From Swingsia samuiensis (lineage in GTDB: Bacteria; Pseudomonadota; Alphaproteobacteria; Acetobacterales; Acetobacteraceae), in the NCBI RefSeq assembly GCF_006542355.1, contig NZ_CP038141.1, forward strand, positions 1,866,001-1,930,000: a DNA stretch of 64,000 nucleotides, written 5' to 3'. The notes beneath the pieces were generated by a model. The model saw only the letters and a program-made list of their open reading frames with translations, did not search any database and was not told the origin of the DNA. Below are positions 1-8,138 of the stretch, piece by piece; within the stretch, counting starts at the first letter, position 1, and every line of letters begins with the position of its first letter. A program made the translations under genes and the position numbers.

Positions 1-215
1 GTGATTTCCGTTATATCCTGCGCTGGAACCAGCTTAACTCTCCTATGAGAAGAAACGTCTCATTAAAAGATGTTGGTGGGTCAGGCTTGTATCTTCTGTC
101 AGACCTATCCAGCGGTGTAACGGGGGAAGTTCATTACGTAGACTGTGGTTACAACATTGTTGGCATGAAAAACCCGGATGCTCCGGATATTGCTGTTGTA
201 AGCTCTGGGGACTGA
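1..215 (+). CDS. fabI: Enoyl-[acyl-carrier-protein] reductase (NADH), C-terminal part
   Basis: This is the 3' end of a gene cut by the window edge, read in the frame that starts at base 3 and stops with TGA at 213-215. About 70 residues remain. They contain the FabI C-terminal pattern: a YLLSDLS helix, then [12 protein letters not shown], then GMKNPDAPD. FabI reduces trans-2-enoyl-ACP in the last step of each fatty acid elongation cycle. The stop is one base before the aroC ATG, so the two genes are probably co-transcribed. The active-site Tyr and Lys and the nucleotide-binding part lie outside the window. Confidence 0.9.
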   Translation, partial: DFRYILRWNQLNSPMRRNVSLKDVGGSGLYLLSDLSSGVTGEVHYVDCGYNIVGMKNPDAPDIAVVSSGD

Positions 216-216
216 T

Positions 217-1293
217 ATGTCAGATAACAGCTTCGGAAAACTATTTCGTGTTACGACGTGGGGGGAAAGCCACGGCCCGGCAATAGGCTGTGTGGTGGAT
301 GGGTGTCCTCCACGGTTGGAACTTTCTGAAGCTGATATTCAACCTTGGCTTGATAGACGTAAACCGGGCCAATCCCGGTTTACGACGCAGCGTAAAGAAG
401 CGGATCAGGTGCGTATTTTATCTGGTGTGTTCGAAGGGAAGACAACAGGTACACCGATTTCTCTCATGATCGAAAATACAGATCAGCGCTCCAAGGATTA
501 TGGTGAAATTGCTCAGCAATATCGTCCTGGGCACGCTGATATTGCGTATGATCTGAAATATGGCATTCGTGATTATCGTGGGGGAGGACGGTCTTCTGCA
601 CGTGAAACGGCGATGCGGGTGGCGGCGGGAGCGGTTGCTCGTGTAATGTTAAAAACACTGTTGGGAGCTGACGTAAAAATTAGAGCGGCGCTTACCAGTG
701 TTGGCGGTCAAATGATTGATCCTGTCCGATGGGATTGGGACGAAGTTGAGCGCAATCCATTGTGGTGCCCAGATCCACAAAGTGTTGAGCCTTGGGAGGC
801 CCTCATTGATTCGGTGCGTAAAGATGGATCATCCATAGGGGCAACGGTAGAGGTCGTGGCTGAAGGTTTGCCTGCCGGCTTAGGTGCGCCGGTTTATGGC
901 AAATTGGATGGTGACATCGCTTCTGCCTTGATGGGGATTAATGGGGTTAAAGGTGTTGAGATAGGAGACGGTTTTGCTGTTGCTGCTCTAAGAGGTGAGC
1001 AAAATGCAGACCCTATTAAGCCCGGCCCACAATTTGAATCGAATCACGCAGGTGGTATTTTAGGGGGTATCGCAACGGGGCAGCCTATTGTTGCACGTTT
1101 TGCAATTAAACCAACGAGTTCTATTCTTATCCCTGTCCCGAGCATAAATAGTGTGGGGGACGCGGTGGATGTGCGTACAAAAGGACGGCATGACCCTTGC
1201 ATCGGGATTCGTGCTGTGCCTGTTGCAGAGGCGATGATCGCCTGTGTGCTGGCCGATCATCTTTTAAGGCATTACGCACAGTGCGGGTGGTAA
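217..1293 (+). CDS. aroC: Chorismate synthase
   Basis: The 358-residue product has the normal length for chorismate synthase, which converts 5-enolpyruvylshikimate-3-phosphate to chorismate with reduced FMN in the last step of the shikimate pathway. Visible family signatures are the N-terminal TTWGESHG block, the RRKPGQSR segment, [17 protein letters not shown] in the middle and [11 protein letters not shown] near the C-terminus. The ATG follows the fabI stop by one base, with GGGGACT as a weak ribosome binding site. The gene ends in a GC-rich hairpin that includes the stop codon. It is well separated from the chorismate mutase at 10.8 kb, which uses its product. Confidence 0.97.
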   Translation: MSDNSFGKLFRVTTWGESHGPAIGCVVDGCPPRLELSEADIQPWLDRRKPGQSRFTTQRKEADQVRILSGVFEGKTTGTPISLMIENTDQRSKDYGEIAQQYRPGHADIAYDLKYGIRDYRGGGRSSARETAMRVAAGAVARVMLKTLLGADVKIRAALTSVGGQMIDPVRWDWDEVERNPLWCPDPQSVEPWEALIDSVRKDGSSIGATVEVVAEGLPAGLGAPVYGKLDGDIASALMGINGVKGVEIGDGFAVAALRGEQNADPIKPGPQFESNHAGGILGGIATGQPIVARFAIKPTSSILIPVPSINSVGDAVDVRTKGRHDPCIGIRAVPVAEAMIACVLADHLLRHYAQCGW

Positions 1294-1303
1294 GCACCAC
1301 CCG
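1284..1303. terminator. GC-rich hairpin spanning the aroC stop codon
   Basis: CGGGTGGT (1284-1291) and ACCACCCG (1296-1303) form a perfect 8-bp stem around the loop AAGC, and the TAA stop of aroC lies in the stem and loop. No clear T run follows on either strand. It sits between convergent aroC and the OsmC-like gene and could act as a weak bidirectional terminator or as a 3'-end stabiliser. Confidence 0.4.
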
Positions 1304-1314
1304 ACTCTGAAATC

Positions 1315-1746
1315 TTAATTCTCTAATTTTGCGTCTAACGTAATCTCAGCGTTAATGACTTTAGAGAGAGGGCATCCTGCTTCGGCTTTTTTCGCTGCTT
1401 CGAGGAATTGTGCTTCTGTCGCATTTGGAACGATGCCGCGAAGTGTGAGGTGAGCTTTCGTGATGGAAAAGCCCTCTCCATCCTTATCGAGAGAAATAGT
1501 CGATTCTGTTTTGAGAGAGGTTGCCGTTAAGCCTGCTTCTCCAAGAATAAGAGAAAGAGCCATGGCAAAGCAGCTGGCATGTGCTGCGCCGAGAAGCTCT
1601 TCAGGGTTTGTGCCAGCTTTGCCTTCAAAGCGTGTATTAAAGCCATAAGGTTGATCTTTTAAGGCACCGCTTTGTGTTGAAACAGTTCCTTTGCCTTCTT
1701 TTATGCTGCCGCTCCAATGAGCAGATCCTGTTTTTTTAATTGTCAT
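1315..1746 (-). CDS. OsmC/Ohr family peroxiredoxin
   Basis: The 143-residue product is a full-length OsmC-type protein. OsmC proteins reduce organic and inorganic hydroperoxides through two thiols. Cys59 in the AHASCFAMALS helix and Cys125 in AEAGCPLSK are the expected peroxidatic and resolving cysteines, with Arg39 and Glu50 placed to activate the first. The hydrophobic helix after Cys59 and the final INAEITLDAKL strand also fit OsmC. It faces aroC tail to tail and has its own promoter region toward nrdA. OsmC rather than Ohr is favoured because of the overall pattern, but substrate preference cannot be read from sequence. Confidence 0.92.
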   Translation of the reverse strand: MTIKKTGSAHWSGSIKEGKGTVSTQSGALKDQPYGFNTRFEGKAGTNPEELLGAAHASCFAMALSLILGEAGLTATSLKTESTISLDKDGEGFSITKAHLTLRGIVPNATEAQFLEAAKKAEAGCPLSKVINAEITLDAKLEN

Positions 1747-1898
1747 GATTTGGGGACCTTTCTGTTAAGACTCTGAATGGATCAAGTTAATGACTATTGG
1801 GTTGGTTCTGTCAAAAAATATATGTGTGAATTATGTGCGTACGGCCGGTCTGGTATGCGCTGTAATATGAAAAAATGATTGGCGGTTTTCTGCCGCAA

Positions 1899-1946
1899 GT
1901 ACCATATATAGGGTCAGATTGTTTGTTGTGACCCTAGATATTGAAT
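1899..1946 (+). promoter_or_regulatory. Tandem NrdR boxes upstream of nrdAB
   Basis: Two sites resemble the NrdR box consensus acaCwAtATaTwGtgt: GTACCATATATAGGGT at 1899-1914 and ACCCTAGATATTGAAT at 1931-1946. Their cores begin at 1902 and 1934, exactly 32 bp apart, or about three helical turns. That spacing is the hallmark of NrdR operators. NrdR is an ATP/dATP-sensing repressor of ribonucleotide reductase genes. The sites lie 118-165 bases before the chosen nrdA start. The rest of the 1747-2063 intergenic stretch holds one leader hairpin and no convincing open reading frame. The nrdR gene itself is not in this window. Confidence 0.8.
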
Positions 1947-1973
1947 GATGCCATTCACAGCTTATAGAATAAT

Positions 1974-1994
1974 GCAAGCAATCTTATTGCTTGC
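1974..1994 (+). repeat. Leader hairpin between NrdR boxes and nrdA
   Basis: GCAAGCAAT (1974-1982) and ATTGCTTGC (1986-1994) form a perfect 9-bp stem with a three-base CTT loop. It lies about 70 bases before the nrdA ATG and is probably in the transcript leader. It has no T run, so it does not look like a terminator. Its function is unknown. Confidence 0.6.
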
Positions 1995-2063
1995 GAAGCA
2001 GTGGGGGAATGTGGTTTTGGAAGACTTAAGAATTCAAAAAAAGATTGTTATTGGAGAGAACGA

Positions 2064-4028
2064 ATGACACTTCGTGATGTGATGATGGAGACGCCTGATA
2101 CGGCTGACCGCGTGCATGATGTGTTACCCCCCTCCAGCCATACCGTAGATGCAGAAGACACATCTGAGCCGGATATGTTTGATGATGTTGTGCAGCTTCC
2201 TGGGCATCATGCGGTGCGCGTTAATCGTTCGCGGGATGCCCTTTTAACAGATTTTGGAAAAGCCACACTTGATAATCGGTATTTGATGCCGGGTGAGCGC
2301 TATCAGGATCTTTTCGCGCGTGTTGCTTCTTATTATGGAGCCGATGCGGGTCATGCCCAGCGTATTTATGATTACATTTCACAACATTGGTTTATGCCGG
2401 CAACGCCAGTTCTTTCTAACGGAGGAACATTACGCGGGTTACCGATTTCGTGCTTTTTGAATGAAGCAGAAGATAGCCTTGAGGGTATTGTTAATCTTTG
2501 GAACGAGAATGTCTGGCTTGCTTCTAAAGGCGGTGGAATAGGGTCGTATTGGGGTAATCTACGCTCAATCGGTGAAAATATTGGACGGAATGGCAAGACT
2601 TCGGGTGTAATTCCTTTTATCCGAGTGATGGATAGCTTGACCTTGGCTATTTCCCAAGGTTCGTTACGGCGTGGTTCCGCTGCTGTTTATTTGCCAGTCT
2701 GGCACCCTGAAATTGAGGAATTCACTGAGATTCGTCGTCCGACGGGTGGGGATCCAAATCGTAAAGCTCTCAATTTACATCATGGCGTCTTGATTACGGA
2801 CGAGTTCATGCGTGCTGTTGAGAAAGACGAAGAATGGGCTTTGATTTCTCCTAAAGACCATAGCACGATCAGAAAAGTGTCTGCACGTGGCTTGTGGATC
2901 AGAATTCTGACGGCACGTATGGAGCAGGGTGAGCCATATATTGTTTATTCAGATCATGTGAATCGTGCTCGGCCAGAACATCATAAACTTGCAGGGTTGG
3001 AAGTAAAAACCTCCAATCTGTGTGCAGAAATTACCTTGCCGACCGGTATTGATCATCATGGTAAAAATCGTACGGCCGTATGCTGCTTATCGTCATTGAA
3101 TTTGGAAACATGGGATCAATGGAAAGATAATCCTCAGTTTATTGAGGATGTTATGCTGTTCCTTGATAACGTTCTGCAAGATTTTATTGACCGTGCCCCT
3201 GACGATATGGAGCGTGCAAAATACGCTGCTGAACGTGAACGATCTGTTGGCCTTGGAGTGATGGGCTTTCACTCTTTCCTTCAGGATAAAATGATTCCGT
3301 TTGAAAGTGTGATGGCAAAGGTTTGGAATCGGAAGATTTTCCAGCATATTCGTCAACAGGCGGATGCCGCTTCGCGGAAGCTGGCTGAAACGCGCGGAGC
3401 ATGCCCGGATGCGGCCGAATATGGCATTATGGAACGCTTTTCTCATAAACTGGCTATTGCCCCAACAGCATCAATTTCGATTATTACAGGGAATGCTAGC
3501 CCAGGGATTGAACCCATCAGTGCGAATGTTTTCTTACAGAAGACATTGTCAGGGTCTTTTTCTGTTCGGAATCGTCACTTGAAGAAACTTCTTCAACAGC
3601 GGGGAAAAGACACAGAAAAAGTTTGGTCTCAGATTACGTTGAATAAAGGTTCCGTTCAGGATCTTGATTTCTTAACTCAGGAAGAAAAAGACGTTTTCAA
3701 AACAGCGTTTGAGCTGGATCAGCGCTGGGTTGTTGAACATGCAGCGGATCGTTCTGAGTTCATTTGTCAGGCCCAGTCCGTTAATATCTTTTTACCAGCC
3801 GATGTGCATAAACGGGACTTGCACCAAATTCATTATCAGGCATGGAAGAAAGGGCTAAAATCACTGTATTATTGCCGTTCATTATCTATCCAGCGTGCTG
3901 ATGCAGTTTCTACACTTGCTTCTAAAAAAGATATTATGGAAGACGAGGAAGATATTCCAACCCCAACAGTTGCGCCGCGTGGTCCTGCAACAACAGGAGA
4001 TTATGACGAGTGCCTAGCTTGCCAATAA
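2064..4028 (+). CDS. nrdA: Ribonucleoside-diphosphate reductase, alpha subunit (class I)
   Basis: The catalytic subunit reduces ribonucleotides to deoxyribonucleotides. The ATG at 2064 was chosen because GGAGAG lies five bases upstream; the frame stays open to 2001 but that start lacks such a site. The product is 654 residues. Visible features are PATPVLSNGGT, the substrate-proximal Cys130, the NLCAE motif with thiyl-radical Cys320, the CC pair at 340-341, LGVMGFHSF, the PTASISIITGNASPGIEP loop, and the C-terminal Cys650/Cys653 pair that is re-reduced by thioredoxin or glutaredoxin. The N-terminal 60 residues show no ATP-cone signature, so dATP overall-activity inhibition through this subunit may be absent. 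It forms an operon with nrdB. Confidence 0.96.
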   Translation: MTLRDVMMETPDTADRVHDVLPPSSHTVDAEDTSEPDMFDDVVQLPGHHAVRVNRSRDALLTDFGKATLDNRYLMPGERYQDLFARVASYYGADAGHAQRIYDYISQHWFMPATPVLSNGGTLRGLPISCFLNEAEDSLEGIVNLWNENVWLASKGGGIGSYWGNLRSIGENIGRNGKTSGVIPFIRVMDSLTLAISQGSLRRGSAAVYLPVWHPEIEEFTEIRRPTGGDPNRKALNLHHGVLITDEFMRAVEKDEEWALISPKDHSTIRKVSARGLWIRILTARMEQGEPYIVYSDHVNRARPEHHKLAGLEVKTSNLCAEITLPTGIDHHGKNRTAVCCLSSLNLETWDQWKDNPQFIEDVMLFLDNVLQDFIDRAPDDMERAKYAAERERSVGLGVMGFHSFLQDKMIPFESVMAKVWNRKIFQHIRQQADAASRKLAETRGACPDAAEYGIMERFSHKLAIAPTASISIITGNASPGIEPISANVFLQKTLSGSFSVRNRHLKKLLQQRGKDTEKVWSQITLNKGSVQDLDFLTQEEKDVFKTAFELDQRWVVEHAADRSEFICQAQSVNIFLPADVHKRDLHQIHYQAWKKGLKSLYYCRSLSIQRADAVSTLASKKDIMEDEEDIPTPTVAPRGPATTGDYDECLACQ

Positions 4029-4060
4029 AGCAAGCAGCGGGTTGATTGAAAGAATGAAAG

Positions 4061-4093
4061 TAAGGACAGGCTCGTCTCTAGTGTTTGTCCTTA
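4061..4093 (+). repeat. Inverted repeat in the nrdA-nrdB gap
   Basis: TAAGGACA (4061-4068) pairs perfectly with TGTCCTTA (4086-4093) across a 17-base loop. It lies in the roughly 110-base gap between nrdA and nrdB. No T run follows directly, so it is more likely an RNA-processing or stability element than a strong terminator. Confidence 0.45.
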
Positions 4094-4142
4094 AAGAAAC
4101 TAAAGTGTCTTTAACCAAAGCGTGAAAGAGGGAATAGAGGGT

Positions 4143-5171
4143 ATGAGCGAACGTAAAACGACAGAAAACTCTAATCCGTCAGTAGATCAAAAATATGATT
4201 TGATGACAGCAAACCCCGTTTATAAGCCATTTCATTATCCATGGGCTTATGATGCGTGGTTAACACAGCAACGTTTGCACTGGCTGCCAGAAGAAGTGCC
4301 GTTAGCAGAAGATGTAAAAGACTGGCACAAAAATCTGACCGAGTCAGAACGGCATCTTGTTACACAAATATTCCGTTTCTTTACGCAGTCTGACGTAGAA
4401 GTTAATTCGGCTTACATGAAGTACTATAGTCAGGTTTTTAAGCCGACTGAAGTGCTGATGATGTTGTCCTGTTTCTCAAATATTGAGACGATTCATATTG
4501 CAGCTTATTCCCACCTTCTTGATACTATTGGGATGCCTGAGACAGAGTATTCAGCATTCCTGAAGTATAAAGAAATGAAGGATAAGTATGATTTCATGCA
4601 ATCCTTCAACATTAATAACAAGCGTGAAATAGCTAAAACCATGGCAGCGTTTGGTGCTTTCATGGAAGGTCTGCAGCTTTTTGCGTCTTTTGCGATTTTG
4701 TTGAACTTCCCACGCTTTAATAAGCTTAAAGGGATGGGGCAGATTGTTTCATGGTCTGTGCGTGATGAAACATTGCACTGTCTTTCCATGATCCGTTTGT
4801 TCAGAACATTCGTTCGTGAAAATAGTGAAATCTGGACAGAAGAGTTTCGGAAGGAGCTAACGCATATTTGTCGTGTCACTGTTGAGCACGAAGATGCGTT
4901 TATTGATTTGGCGTTTGAAATGGGAGCTGTTGAAGGGCTCTCTGCGGAAGATGTGAAGAAATATATTCGGTTTATTGCTGACCGTCGTTTAACTCAGCTT
5001 GGTCTTGATCCGATTTATCATGAGGAAGAGAATCCTCTTCCATGGATTGACCATATGTTGAATGCTGTTGAGCATGCGAATTTCTTTGAAAATAGAGCGA
5101 CAGAATATTCTCGCGCATCGACTTCGGGAAGCTGGGAAGAAGCTTTTGAAGATCATATTTTCGAAAGTTGA
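4143..5171 (+). CDS. nrdB: Ribonucleoside-diphosphate reductase, beta subunit (class Ia)
   Basis: This subunit carries the di-iron tyrosyl radical that starts catalysis in NrdA. The ATG at 4143 is preferred over an in-frame GTG at 4122 because AGAGGG at 4127-4132 is positioned to serve it. The product is 342 residues. With this start, Asp84, Glu115, His118 and Tyr122 fall at the same numbers as the iron ligands and radical tyrosine of Escherichia coli NrdB. The later ligands are Glu175 (MEGLQLF) and Glu209/His212 (RDETLH). The conserved Tyr122 marks it as a tyrosyl-radical enzyme and not a tyrosine-less relative. A terminator lies about 50 bases past the stop. Confidence 0.96.
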   Translation: MSERKTTENSNPSVDQKYDLMTANPVYKPFHYPWAYDAWLTQQRLHWLPEEVPLAEDVKDWHKNLTESERHLVTQIFRFFTQSDVEVNSAYMKYYSQVFKPTEVLMMLSCFSNIETIHIAAYSHLLDTIGMPETEYSAFLKYKEMKDKYDFMQSFNINNKREIAKTMAAFGAFMEGLQLFASFAILLNFPRFNKLKGMGQIVSWSVRDETLHCLSMIRLFRTFVRENSEIWTEEFRKELTHICRVTVEHEDAFIDLAFEMGAVEGLSAEDVKKYIRFIADRRLTQLGLDPIYHEEENPLPWIDHMLNAVEHANFFENRATEYSRASTSGSWEEAFEDHIFES

Positions 5172-5183
5172 ATCTTTGTATTC

Positions 5184-6020
5184 TTAAAAGACAAGCGCTT
5201 TTCCGTGGCGTAGAATTTGATCGGCAGCTTCTGTGAAGCTGCCGTTTTCTTTATGTAGGATTAAACCGGCATGAAGTTTAAAAACACCACGGCCTTCATA
5301 AATTGCTTTTATGAGAACCAGCTTTGATTCTTTGCCCTGTTTGGGCCAGAAGGGATAAACCTCTAAAGAACCACACTTATTTTCTAATAAAGCCTGACAG
5401 ACCTGATCTGTAATGGCCGTTGATACGATAAAGGTGAGAGATCCTTTAGGAAGAACCCATTGGGTTAAAGATTTCACCCATTCCTTGGGATCATTTTCGT
5501 AGGTGCTGAGAGCTAAACGCCTTCGGTGATCTGGAGATAAAGCACCATGAGGGCTATGCCAAGGGGGATTAGCCATAACATGGTGAAAGCGACCATTGGG
5601 TGTTGGAGCTATAGCACGTAAAGATTTCGGTAGATGGGGAATGTGTGCTTGAATAACGGAGAGGTTCTGCGCACTAGGAAGATGTTGATTTTGTAAAAAA
5701 TTGTAAGACGCCAATTCGGCTGTATCAGGGTCTTTTTCGATTCCTATCCCATGAATATTAGGAAGGCGGGCTGCCAGACAGAGAAGAGCGGCTCCCGCTC
5801 CACATCCTCCTTCCAGAATAGTCTCGCCAGGTTTTGCGCGAATTGACGCCGCCATAAGAACGGGTTCTATCCCCGTGCGGTATCCTCGTGAAAATTGCTG
5901 ATAAAAGATATGTCCATTAAGAAGCGAACTGTGTTTTTTATGTTCCATCGGTGATGAAGTACTCTCTGTTAAAAACTTCTCTCTTTGCAATGGCTTGACC
6001 ACCATCTCACAGCCGCTCAT
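5184..6020 (-). CDS. TrmN6-like N6-adenine tRNA methyltransferase
   Basis: This 278-residue protein is an S-adenosylmethionine-dependent methyltransferase of the COG4123 type. The SAM-binding motif is ILEGGCGAGAALLCLA, an acidic residue follows in IGIEKD, and the catalytic NPPW motif in VMANPPWHSP is typical of N6-adenine enzymes. TrmN6 in Escherichia coli methylates A37 of tRNA-Val; that target is family knowledge, not something the sequence proves. The RGYRTGIEPVLMAASI segment before the SAM motif is characteristic of the family. The gene is convergent with nrdB and its 3' coding end contains the nrdB terminator. It is divergent from the polyprenyl synthase gene. Confidence 0.85.
   Translation of the reverse strand: MSGCEMVVKPLQREKFLTESTSSPMEHKKHSSLLNGHIFYQQFSRGYRTGIEPVLMAASIRAKPGETILEGGCGAGAALLCLAARLPNIHGIGIEKDPDTAELASYNFLQNQHLPSAQNLSVIQAHIPHLPKSLRAIAPTPNGRFHHVMANPPWHSPHGALSPDHRRRLALSTYENDPKEWVKSLTQWVLPKGSLTFIVSTAITDQVCQALLENKCGSLEVYPFWPKQGKESKLVLIKAIYEGRGVFKLHAGLILHKENGSFTEAADQILRHGKALVF
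5222..5252 (+). terminator. Rho-independent terminator of nrdAB inside the convergent gene
   Basis: CGGCAGCTTC (5222-5231) pairs perfectly with GAAGCTGCCG (5235-5244) around a TGT loop, followed by TTTTCTTT. The orientation fits transcription from nrdB, which stops at 5171. The element lies within the last 25 codons of the opposite-strand methyltransferase gene. Confidence 0.85.
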
Positions 6021-6186
6021 ATGTTCATACTAATATTGTTTTATTAATTGGCCATCTTGCTAAGCATTTCTAACCTTTCGTTTCGAAGGGAGGAGAGGCT
6101 AAGGTGCCATTATATGTTACACCTTTTATATGAGGCCTTTGAGTATTCTTTTTAGGCATCATTATTGGGAACTGGAGTAAAGAGCC

Positions 6187-7242
6187 TTGGATTCTGCCAA
6201 ACCGGATACCGCCTTAACTGTAGATAAAGCTGTGGTAAAGGGAGCAGAAGGGGAGAGTGCCCTCTCTGCACTTGCGGCCTATTTGCATGAAGATATGCTG
6301 GCTTGTAACCGCGCTATTATCGAACGGATGGAAAGTCCGGTTCCCTTAATTCCACAATTAGGGGCACATCTTGTTGCAGCAGGTGGGAAACGTCTTCGGC
6401 CACTATTAACGTTAGCTTCCGCGCGTTTGTGTGGATATCAACCTGGTCCGAATCACCAACGACATGTTGGTTTGGCAGCGTGTGTGGAGTTTATTCATAC
6501 AGCAACATTGCTACATGATGATGTCGTGGATGAGAGCACGTTGCGTCGTGGCCTTGCTTCGGCGAATGCTGTGTTTGGAAATAAAGCATCTGTTTTGGTC
6601 GGGGACTTTTTGTTTGCTCGTTCCTTCCAGTTGATGACGGCAGATGGTTCTTTAAAAGTGATGGCCATTTTGTCCCAAGCATCCGCCACCATTGCTGAAG
6701 GCGAAGTGCTACAGATGGTGGTACAGAATGATCTTTCCACACATATAGATCGTTATCTGGAAGTCATTCATGGCAAGACAGCAGCATTATTTGCGGCAGC
6801 GTGTCGTGTTGGCGCGGTCGTAGCGGAGCGGCCCGAAGAGGAAGAAGAAGCATTGGAACGCTTTGGTACGAACCTTGGAATGGCCTTCCAGTTAGTTGAT
6901 GATGCACTTGATTACGCTGCAGACCAACAAGTGTTAGGTAAAACAGTTGGGGATGATATGCGAGAAGGGAAGATAACTCTTCCCGTTCTTGCAGCTTATG
7001 AAGCCGGGACAGCCGAAGATAAGGCCTTCTGGGAGCGTGTTATTGAAAAAGGCGAACAAACAGAAGCTGATTTGCCTCATGCATTGAACTTAATTGCCAA
7101 AACAGGTGCGATTGAAACAACCATCGCGCGGGCACAAACCTATGCAGATGCAGCGGTCGAAGCGTTGTCTATTTTTCCCGACAATGAATTACGGAAAATG
7201 TTGATTGAAACCGTGCAGTTTACAGTTAATCGAGGACGTTAA
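6187..7242 (+). CDS. Long-chain trans-polyprenyl diphosphate synthase
   Basis: This 351-residue prenyl elongase adds isopentenyl diphosphate units to make the ubiquinone side chain. The first aspartate-rich motif is LLHDDVVDEST (Asp111, Asp112, Asp115) and the second is LVDDALDY; GGKRLRP is the substrate-binding Arg block. The small residues before the first motif (TATLLH) fit a long-chain product, such as octa- to decaprenyl; the exact length is inference. The start is TTG at 6187, supported by GGAG nine bases upstream; no nearby in-frame ATG precedes the conserved domain. It is the ispB/ddsA counterpart. Confidence 0.93.
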   Translation: MDSAKPDTALTVDKAVVKGAEGESALSALAAYLHEDMLACNRAIIERMESPVPLIPQLGAHLVAAGGKRLRPLLTLASARLCGYQPGPNHQRHVGLAACVEFIHTATLLHDDVVDESTLRRGLASANAVFGNKASVLVGDFLFARSFQLMTADGSLKVMAILSQASATIAEGEVLQMVVQNDLSTHIDRYLEVIHGKTAALFAAACRVGAVVAERPEEEEEALERFGTNLGMAFQLVDDALDYAADQQVLGKTVGDDMREGKITLPVLAAYEAGTAEDKAFWERVIEKGEQTEADLPHALNLIAKTGAIETTIARAQTYADAAVEALSIFPDNELRKMLIETVQFTVNRGR

Positions 7243-7266
7243 CGCTTCGTAGAGTAGGCAAGATAA

Positions 7267-7295
7267 CAGCCTGAAAGAAGATTATTTTCAGGCTG
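7267..7295. terminator. Hairpin between convergent polyprenyl synthase gene and murI
   Basis: CAGCCTGAAA (7267-7276) pairs perfectly with TTTCAGGCTG (7286-7295). It lies between the stops of two convergent genes. Only short T-rich tails follow, so it is a probable shared terminator of moderate strength. Confidence 0.5.
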
Positions 7296-7299
7296 GATT

Positions 7300-8127
7300 T
7301 CAAGGTGCTGTTTTAAAAATTTCCCAATGCTCGAACTTTAGCTTTTGCATGGCGAGTTTGAGTTTATTTATATCTGTAGGTTGGCTTGTTGTGAAAACCG
7401 TTGCAGGTCGGATCGGTTGCTGTGTGGATACAGGAAGCCCTTCTAAAACAGTTTGTAATTGACGAGCGACGGCTGGCGCTGGGTCAAGCCATGTTATGCT
7501 TGGTTTAGCGAGTTTTTGTAAGGCTGGAAGTAAGAATGTATAATGCGTACAGCCTAATCCAATTGTATCGATTTCTTGGCCATGTGGATGGTGAAACAAG
7601 CTATCAAGTTCGGCTTGTATTTCCACATCGTCAATTGGATCACCAAGGAAAGCTCGTTCCGCTAAATCCGCAAGTTTGCGGGCTCCATGTATGATAAGAT
7701 GGCAATCGGATGCGAATTCACGGTGCAAATTAAGCACGTAAGGCCTTCGGGCTGTCGCCGATGTTGCTAGAAGGCCGATGGTCCGTGATTGGGATACTCT
7801 TCCTGCCCAACGAATGGGGGGAACGCAGCCGATAACAGGAACGGAAAGCTTTTCTCTTAAGGCCGGTAAGGCAATGGTGCTTGCTGTATTGCATGCAATG
7901 ACAAGCGCATTGGGAGAAAGCGCCTCACAGGCTTGAGAAAGCAAATCAATAATGCGAGGAGCGAGAACCTCATCGGCTTGTTCCCCATAAGGGAAGAAAG
8001 CCGTATCAGCGAGATAATCAAGTTGCAAATGGGGGTAAGAGTTGCGCAAAGTCTGCACAACTCCCATTCCGCCAATTCCGGAGTCAAAAACGAGGCACCG
8101 AAAAGAAGAAGGAGCTGGTATGCTCAC
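7300..8127 (-). CDS. murI: Glutamate racemase
   Basis: The enzyme makes D-glutamate for peptidoglycan. The catalytic cysteine pair is visible: Cys79 in VIACNTAST and Cys193 in GLGCTHYTF. The N-terminal FDSGIGG block supplies the conserved Asp and Ser. I chose the GTG at 8127 because AAAGG lies eight bases upstream, just after the pyrE stop. An ATG at 8208 is in frame but would add an Arg/Lys-rich 27-residue tail overlapping pyrE by 70 bases and without family similarity. The resulting length is 275 residues, close to typical. It is co-directional with and downstream of pyrE. Confidence 0.93.
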   Translation of the reverse strand: MSIPAPSSFRCLVFDSGIGGMGVVQTLRNSYPHLQLDYLADTAFFPYGEQADEVLAPRIIDLLSQACEALSPNALVIACNTASTIALPALREKLSVPVIGCVPPIRWAGRVSQSRTIGLLATSATARRPYVLNLHREFASDCHLIIHGARKLADLAERAFLGDPIDDVEIQAELDSLFHHPHGQEIDTIGLGCTHYTFLLPALQKLAKPSITWLDPAPAVARQLQTVLEGLPVSTQQPIRPATVFTTSQPTDINKLKLAMQKLKFEHWEIFKTAP

Positions 8128-8138
8128 GGTCGTAGCCT

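Noticed and set aside
3093-3446. 117-codon minus-strand frame inside nrdA
   Set aside because: It is fully antisense to well-conserved catalytic coding sequence and has no family features.
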